This document shows, in pieces, positions 15,613 to 24,354 of a DNA stretch of 64,000 bases (position 1 is the first letter of the stretch; every line of letters begins with the position of its first letter). Source of the DNA: Streptomyces monomycini. Its GTDB lineage: Bacteria; Actinomycetota; Actinomycetes; Streptomycetales; Streptomycetaceae. The notes beneath the pieces are model-generated. The model searched no databases, was not told where the DNA came from, and was given only the letters and a program-made list of their open reading frames with translations. The stretch is taken from NCBI RefSeq assembly GCF_022271435.1, contig NZ_JAFIQY010000042.1, positions 1-64,000 of the forward strand, given 5' to 3'. Position numbers and translations under genes: made by a program.

Positions 15613-17041
15613 AGGACGGCGAAGGCGTTCCCGAGCAGTACCCGGGCCGCGCGTACAGCGTGATGCTCGCGCCCTTCACATCCCTCGTCGCACACACCCG
15701 GAACGCGGACTTCAAGGTGGTCCGCTTGGCGATCTCCTGATCGGTCCGGTCCAGCGGCTGCCCCTTCGCGTCGCCGACCGCGACGATGCGGCGGGCCCGC
15801 ATCATGTGCGCGTGGACGTGGTCGCCGGACAGTTCGGTGCCGTACAGCGTGTGGGAGGCCACCGGGCTCTCGTCGAGCGCGAGGTCCCGCAGGCGGTGGA
15901 ACTCGTGGGGCGCGGCCGCCGCCCACACCCGGCGCCGGGCGGGCAGGAACAGCAGGCCGTCGCCGGGCGACGACAGCTCCCGTACGGCCTGGGTGACCGC
16001 GATCGCGTCGTCGGTACGGCTCTGCGGGCTGCGCAGGAAGACGTTGACGGGGACGAGCAGCGCCAGGACCACGACGAGCGCCGCGGACCGGTACAGCACC
16101 CTGCGCCGGGACTGGCCGCGGCGGCCGGGCGGGCGCAGCAGCCAGTCGAGCGCCGCGCCCGCCATGAGGGCGAAGCCGGCCACGTAGTACAGGACGTAGC
16201 GGTCCACGTACATCGGCTTGAGCTGGGAGAGCAGCACCAGCAGCGCCGTGGGCAGGACCAGCAGGGGAAACGCGACCGGCCGCAGCCGCAGCCGCTGCCG
16301 GCCCGCGCGGGCGACCGGGGCGCGGGAGCACAGCAGGCCGCCCAGTACCAGGGTGATGAAGGTGCCCAGCTGGACCGGGTTGGGCCACTGCAACCAGCTG
16401 AGCTGTTCCGACTGCCCCATGCTGAACAGGGCCAGCGGCACCAGGCCGACGACCACCGTGGCCGCCGCCACGCACCAGGCCCGGCGCACCGCGCGCGGCA
16501 GTCCGGACAGGACGACGGCGGCGCCGTGCGCGGGCAGGACCAGTACGGCGAACTCGTGCATCAGGCAGGCGGCCAGCGACAGTGCCGCGTACCCCGCCCA
16601 GAGACGCTTGCCGGGCCGGGCGGTGACCCGCGCCAGCAGGTAGGTGGACCACACCACCAGCGCGCAGACCAGCGCGTAGGAGCGGCCCTCCTGCGCGTAC
16701 TGCTGCACCATCGGCAGCAGGACGAAGACGAGGCCCGCGAAGAGCCCCGCCCGCCGGCCCGCCAGTTGCCTGCCGAGCAGGGCGACCCCGGCGGCGGCTG
16801 CCGCCATCGCGACCACGGACGGCAGTCGCAGGGCCACCACACCCCCGTCGAAGACGAGGAACCAGCCGCGCATGAGCACGTAGTAGAGGCCGTGCACCGC
16901 GTCCACGGTCTGAAGGGTCGGCCACAGCTCCGCCAAGGTGCGGTGCGCCATGTCGTACGTGACCGCCTCGTCCCGCCACATGCTGTCCTGACGGCGGATG
17001 CCCCACAGTCCCAGCAGCAGCATCAAGGCGGCGGGGTACAA
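15605..17041 (-). CDS. GT39/GT-C-type membrane glycosyltransferase
   Basis: This protein of about 478 residues has some nine to ten hydrophobic segments. An N-terminal SMWRDEAVTYDMAHRTLAE loop carries the Asp-Glu pair used by GT-C (PMT/ArnT-like) enzymes to take sugar from a polyprenyl-phosphate donor. Further landmarks are QYAQEGRSYALVCAL, MYVDRYVLYYVAGF and a C-terminal soluble region with VCATRDVKGASITLYARPG. The acceptor, a protein or wall polymer, is unknown. Start choice is weak: no ATG or GTG exists between the in-frame upstream stop and TTG 17041, so translation uses TTG 17041 or the ATG seven codons on. Confidence 0.8.
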   Translation of the reverse strand: MYPAALMLLLGLWGIRRQDSMWRDEAVTYDMAHRTLAELWPTLQTVDAVHGLYYVLMRGWFLVFDGGVVALRLPSVVAMAAAAAGVALLGRQLAGRRAGLFAGLVFVLLPMVQQYAQEGRSYALVCALVVWSTYLLARVTARPGKRLWAGYAALSLAACLMHEFAVLVLPAHGAAVVLSGLPRAVRRAWCVAAATVVVGLVPLALFSMGQSEQLSWLQWPNPVQLGTFITLVLGGLLCSRAPVARAGRQRLRLRPVAFPLLVLPTALLVLLSQLKPMYVDRYVLYYVAGFALMAGAALDWLLRPPGRRGQSRRRVLYRSAALVVVLALLVPVNVFLRSPQSRTDDAIAVTQAVRELSSPGDGLLFLPARRRVWAAAAPHEFHRLRDLALDESPVASHTLYGTELSGDHVHAHMMRARRIVAVGDAKGQPLDRTDQEIAKRTTLKSAFRVCATRDVKGASITLYARPGYCSGTPSPSSR

Positions 17042-17334
17042 CGCGACGGCCCCCCGCGACGCCCAGATTCCTCTGGCGCGCGCGGGGGACGCGTATGCGG
17101 TTTGCGCTACGTCGATGGCGGACTCCGCTTCAGCGGGCGGGGCGGGACTGTGCGGTCACGATTAGACCGTACGACAGCCGCGGCTCACGGGCAGGCGGGG
17201 GCCCGTCGGCAGGCCGGACGGCGTCAGCCGCAGTGGCTCCAGCCGCTGTCGAACCAGCCCGCGCGACGATGTTTCCGCCCTACCTCCATGGCGGCGAGAC
17301 CAGGCGGCGCCTCTTCCCACCGCCCCCGCACACC
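17042..17334. other. Intergenic stretch without a supported gene
   Basis: This stretch separates the glycosyltransferase start from the carboxypeptidase terminator. It should hold the glycosyltransferase promoter, but no confident -35/-10 pair was recognised. All ORFs across it are short shadows. Confidence 0.5.
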
Positions 17335-17368
17335 GAGGCCCCGGCAAGCAGATGCTTGCCGGGGCCTC
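17335..17368 (-). terminator. Strong hairpin downstream of the D,D-carboxypeptidase
   Basis: GAGGCCCCGGCAAG and CTTGCCGGGGCCTC are perfectly complementary over 14 pairs with a six-base loop. It lies about 75 bases past the carboxypeptidase stop in its direction of transcription. Confidence 0.8.
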
Positions 17369-17441
17369 GACGGGTCGTGCGATCAGACGGAGGGCCAGCC
17401 GTCGGCCCGCCCGAGAGACAGGCCGACGGCCAGTCCGTCGA

Positions 17442-20267
17442 TCAGGAGATGCGCTTCAGCTTGGCGCCGAAGGACGGCTCGGCCAGATCCTTCTGGAGCG
17501 CGACGGGCACCGTCGCGCGGCCGGGCCCGCTGCCGATGTTCAGCTGTCCCACGACCGTGCCGGCTTTCGCCTCGTGCGGTACGGGAGTGCGGCCGCTTTC
17601 GATCGAGAACTTCGCCTTGAGGCCGGGCCACCCGACCGCCTTGGAGTCCTTGGTCGCGACCACCGGCGTCCGTCCGCCGAGACCGTCGTCGACGTAACCG
17701 ACCACGTCGCCCTTCTTGACCACGTCGGCAGAGGTCATGGCGTCCTGCAACGCCCTGATCATCTTGTAGCTCCGGTCGCGGACGAGCTGAAGGCTGTTCT
17801 CGGCGTTCGGGTCCAGGCCCTTGAAGTGCTGGTCCATGGTCACCCCGACGATGGTGTGCGGCTTGCCGTCGATGGTCCGCCGGGCGGCCCACATCAGCGC
17901 GCCACCGGCCGGGGTGCTCGACCCCGTCTTGATGCCCAGGACGCCCGTGCCCTTGATCAGCAGCTGGCTGTTGTTGTTCTCCAGCCGCTGGTCGAGACCG
18001 GGGACCTGGGCGTTCGGCATGGCGACGATCTTGCGGAAGACCTCGTTGTTCATCACGGCCTCGGCCAGCTTGAGCTGGTCGACCGCCGTGCTCTTCGTGG
18101 AGTCCTTGAACCCGCTGGAGTCGGTGTAGGTGGTGTTCGACATGCCCAGGGCCTTGGCCTCGGCGTTCATCTTGCCGATGAACGCCTGCTCGTCCTGCGG
18201 CGAGTCCCAGCGTGCCAGCAGCCGGGCGATGTTGTTGCCGGAGGGGATGAGCAGCATCTGGAGCATCTGGAACTCCGTGAACGACTGCCCTTCCTTGACC
18301 TTGACCCGCGACTCGTCCTCGGCACCCGACTCCTTGACGGCCGTGGCGTCCACCTTGATCTTGGGGCCCTGCTCGCCCGGCTTGAGCGGGTGGTTCTTGA
18401 GGATCAGGTGCGCGGTCATCACCTTCGCCACACTGGCCGTCGGCACCGGCTTCTGGGGCCCGTACGTGCCGACGTCGCCCACGCCGACGACCCGTGCCGC
18501 CGCCTGGCCCTCACCCGGCCACGGCATCTGGAACGCGTCGCCCGCGAAGGTGTACGAGGACTTCCCGCCCAGCGCCAGCGTCGGGTCGGGCAGCGGGCGC
18601 ACCTGCTGGACGACGATGAAGACGATCGCCAGCAGGATCACCAGCGGAGTCCAGATCTTGAACCGGCGGGCGACCGTACGCATCGGCGTCTCGGGCGGCG
18701 GCGGCGTGTTGGTCAGCTGCGCCAGCAGGTCCAGCGGCGGCAACGGCTGCTGCTTGGTCTGCTCGGAGTCGGGCAGCGCGCCGGGCTGAGCGGTGGCGCC
18801 GGTGGCCGTCGCGGCGGCGGGCGCCTCGGGCGCGGTGGCCTTCGTCCCGGTCTGGGCGGCGGCCTTCGCGCCCCACTTCGTGCCCGGCGCGACGTCCGGC
18901 TCGGCGGCGGGCTTCGCGCCCGCCTTCGTACCCGCCCCGGTGTCGGACTTGGCGCCGGTCCCAGCGCTGGTGCCGGTGCCGGTGCCGGGCTTGTCCTCGG
19001 TCTTCGCGGCGTCCTTGGCCGCGGACTTGCCGGCCTTGCCCGGCTTGTCGCCCGTGACGGGCCGCGGCGGCTTGATCGGCTGCGGGTCGGTGGACTTCAG
19101 GGCCACGAACTGGCTGGTGCGCTCGCCGTCCGACTCCGCGGCACCGGCAGGCCGTACGACCTTTATCGCGGTGGTGGGCTGGTCGGCTTCCGGCTTGCCC
19201 CCCGGCTTGTCGCCGGACTTTCCGCCGGACTTGCCGGGCTTTTCGGCCTTGGGCTCGGCCTCGGTGCCGGCCTTGGGGGCCGTCTTCGCGTCGGTCCCGG
19301 CGTCCTCGGCCTCGGGCTTCCCGGCCTTGCCGGCGCCCTTGGCGGACGTCGCCGGACCCTCGTCGTCCGAACCCTTCCGCTTTGCGATCGAGAACGCTCG
19401 GGTCGCGTCGTCGGCAGGCTCGTCCGCGCTCGGCATCTTGAAGATCGCCGTCGGCTGGTCCACCGCCTTCGACTGCTCCTCGGCCGCCTTCGGCTTGTCC
19501 TCGCCCGCCTTCGGCCGGTCGTCGGCCGCCGCACCGGAGGTGCTCTTCGCCGCGGCCTCACCGGCCTTGGGAGCATCCTTGGACGCCCCCTTGGAGGCGT
19601 TCTTGGGCTCAGCCCCGGTCTTGCCCTTGGTCGCGCCCTCAGCAGCCTTCGAGGCGTCCTTGGGGGCGGGCTCAGGGGTCGACTTGGGGGTGGCCTTGGG
19701 AGTGGTCTTGGGGGCCGCCTCGGGGGCACCGCCGGCCTTCTCCTCGCCGTTCCCCTTCGACGTCTTCGTCACCGGGGTCTCGCCCGCCTCAGCCTTCGCA
19801 CGCGTTTCCGCTCCGGCCTCCGCGTCGTCACCAGAGGCTTCGTCACCGGAGGCGGTGCCACCAGCGGCATCGGCTCCGGAAGCGTCCCCCTCGGACGCGC
19901 CCTCGCCGTCCGAGGTCGCCACCCAAGCGGCGACCGCCTCCCGCAGCCGCTCGTCACGGCCCTCGCCGGCGGGCTCCGCAGCGGCCTTCCCCGCCTTGTC
20001 TGCCTTGCCTGCCTTGTCTACCTCGTCCGCCTTGCCGGCCTTCGCCGCCTTGTCCGCGTCCACGTCCGCGGCCTTGTCCGCGCCCGCAGCCTTCGACCCG
20101 GCGTCGTCCGCCGTGCCGGCCTCGTCCGCCGTGCCGTTCTTCGGTTCCGGGTCGGCCGGGTCGGCCTTCGGTTCGCGGAAGACCGCGAGCCGCGGATCGC
20201 GTTCGCTCCCCGCCGTCTCCCCCGACGACTGCTTCTGCTCCGGCTTGCCGGGGGACTCGCCCGCCAC
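17442..20267 (-). CDS. D-alanyl-D-alanine carboxypeptidase with long cytoplasmic tail
   Basis: This 941-residue protein starts at GTG 20267 behind AAGGAGA. The C-terminal ~380 residues form a class C low-molecular-weight PBP: SVAK (Ser ~612), SGN (~676) and KTG (~780), then a C-terminal beta domain. It trims pentapeptide stems outside the membrane. One helix (~536-556) anchors it. The N-terminal ~530 residues are Ala/Lys/Glu/Pro-rich, predicted disordered and cytoplasmic, far beyond the usual length. Short motifs recur in them: DQPTAIFKM, DDATRAFSI, DQPTTAIKV, RTSQFVALK. Similar Thr motifs in actinobacterial wall proteins can be kinase targets, so regulation by a Ser/Thr kinase is plausible but inferred. 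Confidence 0.88.
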   Translation of the reverse strand: MAGESPGKPEQKQSSGETAGSERDPRLAVFREPKADPADPEPKNGTADEAGTADDAGSKAAGADKAADVDADKAAKAGKADEVDKAGKADKAGKAAAEPAGEGRDERLREAVAAWVATSDGEGASEGDASGADAAGGTASGDEASGDDAEAGAETRAKAEAGETPVTKTSKGNGEEKAGGAPEAAPKTTPKATPKSTPEPAPKDASKAAEGATKGKTGAEPKNASKGASKDAPKAGEAAAKSTSGAAADDRPKAGEDKPKAAEEQSKAVDQPTAIFKMPSADEPADDATRAFSIAKRKGSDDEGPATSAKGAGKAGKPEAEDAGTDAKTAPKAGTEAEPKAEKPGKSGGKSGDKPGGKPEADQPTTAIKVVRPAGAAESDGERTSQFVALKSTDPQPIKPPRPVTGDKPGKAGKSAAKDAAKTEDKPGTGTGTSAGTGAKSDTGAGTKAGAKPAAEPDVAPGTKWGAKAAAQTGTKATAPEAPAAATATGATAQPGALPDSEQTKQQPLPPLDLLAQLTNTPPPPETPMRTVARRFKIWTPLVILLAIVFIVVQQVRPLPDPTLALGGKSSYTFAGDAFQMPWPGEGQAAARVVGVGDVGTYGPQKPVPTASVAKVMTAHLILKNHPLKPGEQGPKIKVDATAVKESGAEDESRVKVKEGQSFTEFQMLQMLLIPSGNNIARLLARWDSPQDEQAFIGKMNAEAKALGMSNTTYTDSSGFKDSTKSTAVDQLKLAEAVMNNEVFRKIVAMPNAQVPGLDQRLENNNSQLLIKGTGVLGIKTGSSTPAGGALMWAARRTIDGKPHTIVGVTMDQHFKGLDPNAENSLQLVRDRSYKMIRALQDAMTSADVVKKGDVVGYVDDGLGGRTPVVATKDSKAVGWPGLKAKFSIESGRTPVPHEAKAGTVVGQLNIGSGPGRATVPVALQKDLAEPSFGAKLKRIS

Positions 20268-20515
20268 CTATGTCTCCTTCACACGTCCGCGATACGTCGC
20301 GCTCTGTCTGGCCCAGTGTTCCCAAGTGTCCTGTGTCCGCGAGGCACGTCCGCACCGCCACGCGAAACGCTGGGCGCCCCGCCCCACAGAAGGCGTCGCC
20401 AAGGAGCTAGACGACAACGACATACCTACAGGTTCCCTGCCTAACCCCCCAGGCACTCTCGACAGATGAATGTGAGAGGGGTCACCCTGTCATTCATCCA
20501 CGCGGGGAGGCATGG

Positions 20516-21289
20516 ATGGGCAGGAGCCGCAGAACAATTCCGGAGGAGCTTCTGCTGCTCGCTTTGGACCCGGCAACGGGAACCACAGCGCAGCCGCAGT
20601 CGCTCGACCTCGGTCTGGCCGGGGCCCAGCTAGTAGAGCTGGCTCTGGCCGGACGGATAGCCCCTGACGGGGATCGTATCGCCGTGGTGCTGCCACGGCC
20701 GACCGGAGATCCGACTCTGGACTCCGCGCTCGAACTGCTGCGCCGACGCGGCAGCCCGGTGCGCGCCGTCCACTGGATCGGCGGGCCCCGGCTGGGGCTG
20801 CGCCAGACGTATCTCACGCATCTGGAGCGGTGCGGCATGGTCCATGCCGTGGCGGGCCAGATGTGCGGGGTGCTGCCGACGACTCGCTACCAGGCGACGG
20901 ACACGGCCATCAGCCGGGAGATCAAGAACCGGCTGGACAACGCGATCCGCACCGGCGTACCGCCGGACCCGCGGACCGCGGCGCTCGCCGCTCTGGCCCA
21001 CGCGGTCGGTCTCGGCAAGCACCTGTATCCCGGGAACGAGGGGCGCTCCTCGCGCTCCCGCCTCCGGGACCTGATCCGGCACGACCCGATGGGCGGGCTG
21101 GTCGCACATGCCGTCATGGATGTGCAGAACGGCGTCGCGGCGCAGCCGAGGCGCGCACCGGTGGCGGTGGCCGGAACGGCGTCCGGGCCGGGTGCGGGCA
21201 GGCAGCCCGCGTCCCGCGTCGCAGCCGAGCCGGCGGGCGTACCGGTACCGCCGCGGCACGGGGCCATGGCCCGCGTCGGCGCCCGCTGA
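20516..21289 (+). CDS. GPP34 (GOLPH3/VPS74-like) family protein
   Basis: This 257-residue protein starts at ATG 20516 shortly after GGGGAGG. The N-terminal region TIPEELLLLALDPATG, LGLAGAQLVELALAGRIAPD and DSALELLRRRGSPVRAVHWI matches the GPP34 fold, which binds phosphoinositides in eukaryotic GOLPH3. Many copies occur in Streptomyces, where the function is not settled; membrane association or a role in development is suspected. The C-terminal ~50 residues are Ala/Pro/Val low complexity. It is divergent from the carboxypeptidase, with 248 bases between starts that should hold both promoters. Confidence 0.85.
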   Translation: MGRSRRTIPEELLLLALDPATGTTAQPQSLDLGLAGAQLVELALAGRIAPDGDRIAVVLPRPTGDPTLDSALELLRRRGSPVRAVHWIGGPRLGLRQTYLTHLERCGMVHAVAGQMCGVLPTTRYQATDTAISREIKNRLDNAIRTGVPPDPRTAALAALAHAVGLGKHLYPGNEGRSSRSRLRDLIRHDPMGGLVAHAVMDVQNGVAAQPRRAPVAVAGTASGPGAGRQPASRVAAEPAGVPVPPRHGAMARVGAR

Positions 21290-21693
21290 CGTCCCGCGTC
21301 GGCGAGCCTCGACGACGAGCCCGGCACCGCGGCGGCACCGGCGGTTCCCGCGGAACGCGGACACACCACGCAGCACCACGCTCGGTGCGTGTCAGGCGCA
21401 CCAAGCACCACCCACACCCCAGCGGAACCAGCAGGACCAGCAGAGCCGGCAGGACCAGCACCACGAGCACGACCAGCGAACCAGCAGAACCAGCACCACC
21501 GTCCCCACAGTCCCGTTCGGGAGCCGCAGCAAGCGCGGGGTGGCGGACCGGCCGTTCCGGACGACGGCCGGGCCGCCACCCCGCGCGCACGTCCGCTCGC
21601 CTTGTGTGTCCATTCCACTGCGCCGCGCGGACCTGGGATGGCAATCTGCTGAGCAGGAGAAATCAGCAGTACGGAGCCGGAGGTGCACGTCCC
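21290..21693 (+). other. Intergenic low-complexity stretch upstream of XRE regulator
   Basis: No gene is supported in these ~400 bases. The middle (about 21415-21500) is a degenerate array of ACCAGCAGR-type units, purine-rich with several near-repeats. A ribosome site (GGAGG) for the XRE gene lies at the right end. The array could be a promoter-proximal spacer or a slippage product. Confidence 0.5.
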
Positions 21694-22560
21694 GTGGCGT
21701 CCAACATCAATCCCACCGTCCGGCGGCGCCGGCTGGGCCAGGAGCTGCGCAGGCTCCGCGAGCTGAAGGGCATGACGGCCGAGGAGGTCGCCGAGCGCCT
21801 GCTCGTGTCCCAGTCGAAGATCAGCCGACTGGAGAACGGCCGCCGCAGCATCAGCCAGCGGGACGTCCGGGACCTGTGCGGGGTGTACGAGGTCGACGAC
21901 CACCGGGTCGTGGATTCGCTGATGCAGATGGCCAAGGACTCCCGTCAGCAGGGCTGGTGGCACGCGTTCGGTGACATCCCGTACAGCGTCTACATCGGTC
22001 TGGAGACCGAGGCGGCCTCGCTGCGGGTGTACGAGTCGCTGCTCGTACCGGGCCTGCTGCAGACGCCCGGCTATGCCGAGGCCGTCATTCCCGGGACGGT
22101 GCCCGAGCTGACGCAGGAGCAGCTGGAGAAACGGATTCAGGTGCGGATGCGCCGCCAGGAGCGGGTCAATCACCCCGACAGTCCGCTGCGGTTGTGGGTC
22201 GTCCTGGACGAGAGCGCGCTGCGGCGGGTCGTGGGCAGCCACCTGATCATGCGCGAGCAGCTCGACCACCTCGTGGAGGTCAGCAACCTGCCGCACGTGA
22301 CGGTCCAGGTGCTGCCGTACGACGCGGGCGCGCACGCGGGCATGTCGGGCACCTTCTCGATCCTGGAGTTCGACGACGCGGCCGATTCGAGCGTGGTCTA
22401 CATCGAGGGCGTCACCAGCGACCTGTACCTGGAGAAGACCAACGATGTGCACAAGTACACGATCATGTACGAGCATCTGCGGGCCCAGGCGCTGAGTGCG
22501 GACCAGAGCAGGGAGTTCATCGCCGCGGCGGCGAAGAGGCACGCGGACAGCATGGCCTGA
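21694..22560 (+). CDS. XRE-family regulator with DUF5753 domain
   Basis: This 288-residue protein starts at GTG 21694 with GGAGG upstream. Residues ~8-70 are a helix-turn-helix (LGQELRRLRELKGMTAEEVA, LLVSQSKISRLENGRRSI). The rest is DUF5753: GLETEAASLRVYESLLVPGLLQT, ERVNHPDSPLRLWVVLDESALRR, LPHVTVQVLPYDAGAHAGMSG, and a C-terminal helix before HADSMA. It belongs to the WhiJ-like group of Streptomyces regulators, typically paired with a DUF397 protein that modulates DNA binding. The DUF397 gene follows about 200 bases downstream, as expected. Confidence 0.93.
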   Translation: MASNINPTVRRRRLGQELRRLRELKGMTAEEVAERLLVSQSKISRLENGRRSISQRDVRDLCGVYEVDDHRVVDSLMQMAKDSRQQGWWHAFGDIPYSVYIGLETEAASLRVYESLLVPGLLQTPGYAEAVIPGTVPELTQEQLEKRIQVRMRRQERVNHPDSPLRLWVVLDESALRRVVGSHLIMREQLDHLVEVSNLPHVTVQVLPYDAGAHAGMSGTFSILEFDDAADSSVVYIEGVTSDLYLEKTNDVHKYTIMYEHLRAQALSADQSREFIAAAAKRHADSMA

Positions 22561-22761
22561 TCATGGCGCCAGGATGGCCGAATCCAGGATTCCGGAAGGA
22601 AGTCCGGCACCGTACACCGAGACGCCACTCCTTGGAAAGAGATCAAGGAATATGCCATACGGATGGGTGAACTACTCCTGCCACCGGTGATGTTGGCGCG
22701 TAGCGTCGGGACTACCGAATCCGCGGCAACGCGGTGCAACCCAGATCGAGTCGGAGTGAAC

Positions 22762-22971
22762 ATGGCCATTCAGCCCAATTCCGCTTTCTCCTGGACGAAG
22801 TCCTCGTACTCCGGTGGCAATGGCGCGTGCGTCGAGGTCGCCGTGCCGGCGCCCGCGGCCATCGCGGTCCGTGACTCCAAGAACCCCGACGGCCCGCGCC
22901 TGACCTTCGACACCTCCGCGTGGAGCTCCTTCGTGGGGGACGTGAGCAAAGGCGCGTACGACCTGATCTGA
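22762..22971 (+). CDS. DUF397 protein, partner of the XRE regulator
   Basis: This 69-residue protein starts at ATG 22762 with GGAG six bases upstream. The hallmarks are FSWTKSSYSGGNGACVEVA, IAVRDSKNPDGPRLTF and WSSFVGDV. DUF397 proteins act with WhiJ-like regulators (BldB/AbaA-type loci) in control of development and antibiotic production. The 20-base repeat that follows begins at the stop codon itself. A 12-codon ATG reading frame at 22651 in the leader is probably chance. Confidence 0.93.
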   Translation: MAIQPNSAFSWTKSSYSGGNGACVEVAVPAPAAIAVRDSKNPDGPRLTFDTSAWSSFVGDVSKGAYDLI

Positions 22972-23030
22972 TCCGACCGCTTCTGGTCTGATCCGGACGC
23001 TCCTGGTCCGATCCGGCCGGTCCCGGCCTG
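22968..23030. repeat. 20-bp tandem repeat beginning at a stop codon
   Basis: Three head-to-tail 20-base units (22968-22987, 22988-23007, 23008-23027) start CTGATCCGAC, CTGATCCGGA and CCGATCCGGC. The TGA of the DUF397 gene is within the first unit. Repeat-derived hairpins could help end transcription, but no U-tract follows. Confidence 0.75.
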
Positions 23031-23144
23031 ATGTCGCACACCGCATGATCAGCACCACCCCAGAGCCCTCTCGACTGGATCGCCGTCCCGGCCGAGGGGG
23101 CTCGGCCTTGCCCGCGAGCGCACGCGACGGTCCTCCCCGCCGGC

Positions 23145-24122
23145 TCAGCGCAGCTCGTCCACGTACCGGTCGGTCCCGGGCACCGTCGGTACGAACGGCG
23201 CGACCAGCTCCACCCGTCCCAGCCCCGAGGCCGCGACCTCCCCGTCCAGCCCCGTGAACCACGCCTCCCAGCACGCGCGCGGGTCCTCCTGGAGGAACCA
23301 CAGCAGCGTCAGCCGGGTGTTGACGCCCTCCACCTGCCGCACGTACGCCATCCGGTCCGCCGGCAGCGGCCTGGGCCGGAAGACCGTCACCATGGCCGCG
23401 GGCGAGCCCGCCAGCCGGCGCGGCAGCCGCTCCTCCGTCAGCCATCGCAGCAGGGCGGTACGGCCCGGAGCGTCCGCCGCGGCCGACGCGTCCCCGCCCG
23501 CCCTCGCATCCGCACCCGGGCCCGGGCCCGGACCCGCCGCATCGATGACCTCGACGACCAGCCCGGTGTACGGGTGGTCCAGCGCGTGGAAGTCGCGCGG
23601 GCCGTGAGCGCCGTCCCGGTAGACGGTGACTTCGTGGTCGTGGAAGGCCGTGAAGACGTGCGTACGGTCGTGGTGGATCCGGCCGTCGGCGTTCAGCCGC
23701 CGGTTGATGGCGACGCTCCACCGCAGGTGGTCGTCGTAGCGCCCCTCGGTGATCCAGTACGTGGACAGGTAGCAGCCGGCGGTGACGGGCCGGGCGACGG
23801 CCGACCGCGCGGGGTAGCGCAGCAGCTGGAGGTCGCGGGTGGCGACCCAGCGGCGGCCCGCGAAGATCCAGGGCATCGCCGTCGCGCCGGCCAGGTAGTG
23901 GTCGTCCTCGTACCAGCGGTTGTACGTGTACTCGTGGCCGGGGTGCGGCTCGACCATGGTGATGAGCGCGTGCCCGGGACGGACGCTGTAGGGGCCGACG
24001 GCGGCCAGTTCGGCGTAGGTCCCGCTGCGGGTGTCCGCGTCCGTTGCTGCGTTCGTTGCTGCGTCCGTCGCCGCGTTCGTGTCCGCGACCGTGTCCGTGT
24101 CCGTGCCGGGTTTCGGGGTCAT
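23145..24122 (-). CDS. Hypothetical protein, possible dimeric alpha/beta-barrel type
   Basis: ATG 24122 (MTPKPG) gives about 325 residues. A Thr/Asp/Ala repeat leader (ATDAATNAATDADT) is followed by two related halves. HALITMVEPHPGHEYTYNRW, YEDDHYLAGATAMPWIFAGR and RWVATRDLQLLRY resemble the W-x-D-x-H-x-P pattern of EthD-like ferredoxin-fold barrels. The second half has MVTVFRPRPLPADRM and LTLLWFLQEDPRACWEAWF. A Gly/Pro/Ala insert (PGPGPGADARAGGDA) splits them. The enzyme activity is unknown and the fold suggestion is my inference. The gene is divergent from the aminotransferase. Confidence 0.55.
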   Translation of the reverse strand: MTPKPGTDTDTVADTNAATDAATNAATDADTRSGTYAELAAVGPYSVRPGHALITMVEPHPGHEYTYNRWYEDDHYLAGATAMPWIFAGRRWVATRDLQLLRYPARSAVARPVTAGCYLSTYWITEGRYDDHLRWSVAINRRLNADGRIHHDRTHVFTAFHDHEVTVYRDGAHGPRDFHALDHPYTGLVVEVIDAAGPGPGPGADARAGGDASAAADAPGRTALLRWLTEERLPRRLAGSPAAMVTVFRPRPLPADRMAYVRQVEGVNTRLTLLWFLQEDPRACWEAWFTGLDGEVAASGLGRVELVAPFVPTVPGTDRYVDELR

Positions 24123-24354
24123 GCTCGGATGTGTAGCTGACGCAGCATCAGTTGGGGAGACATGCGGAGCCGACGGCACCCCGTACCCGCCCCTCACCCG
24201 CCCCCACCCTCTCCTCCCCCTCCCGGCTCACCATGCGGGCACCCCTGCACACCCCTGGCGCCCCCGCCTAGGCTCCCTGCATCCTGCACCTGTCGAGGGC
24301 GGGCCGTTCGGCGCGCCCGCGGCGCAGGCCGTACGACGACGGGAGAACGCCAGG

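Noticed and set aside
17352..20444. A 1030-residue plus-strand ORF opposite the carboxypeptidase gene
   Set aside because: It is a shadow. Its translation is Arg/Leu/Gly-rich with no fold pattern, while the minus strand has complete PBP motifs, a signal anchor and a strong ribosome site.
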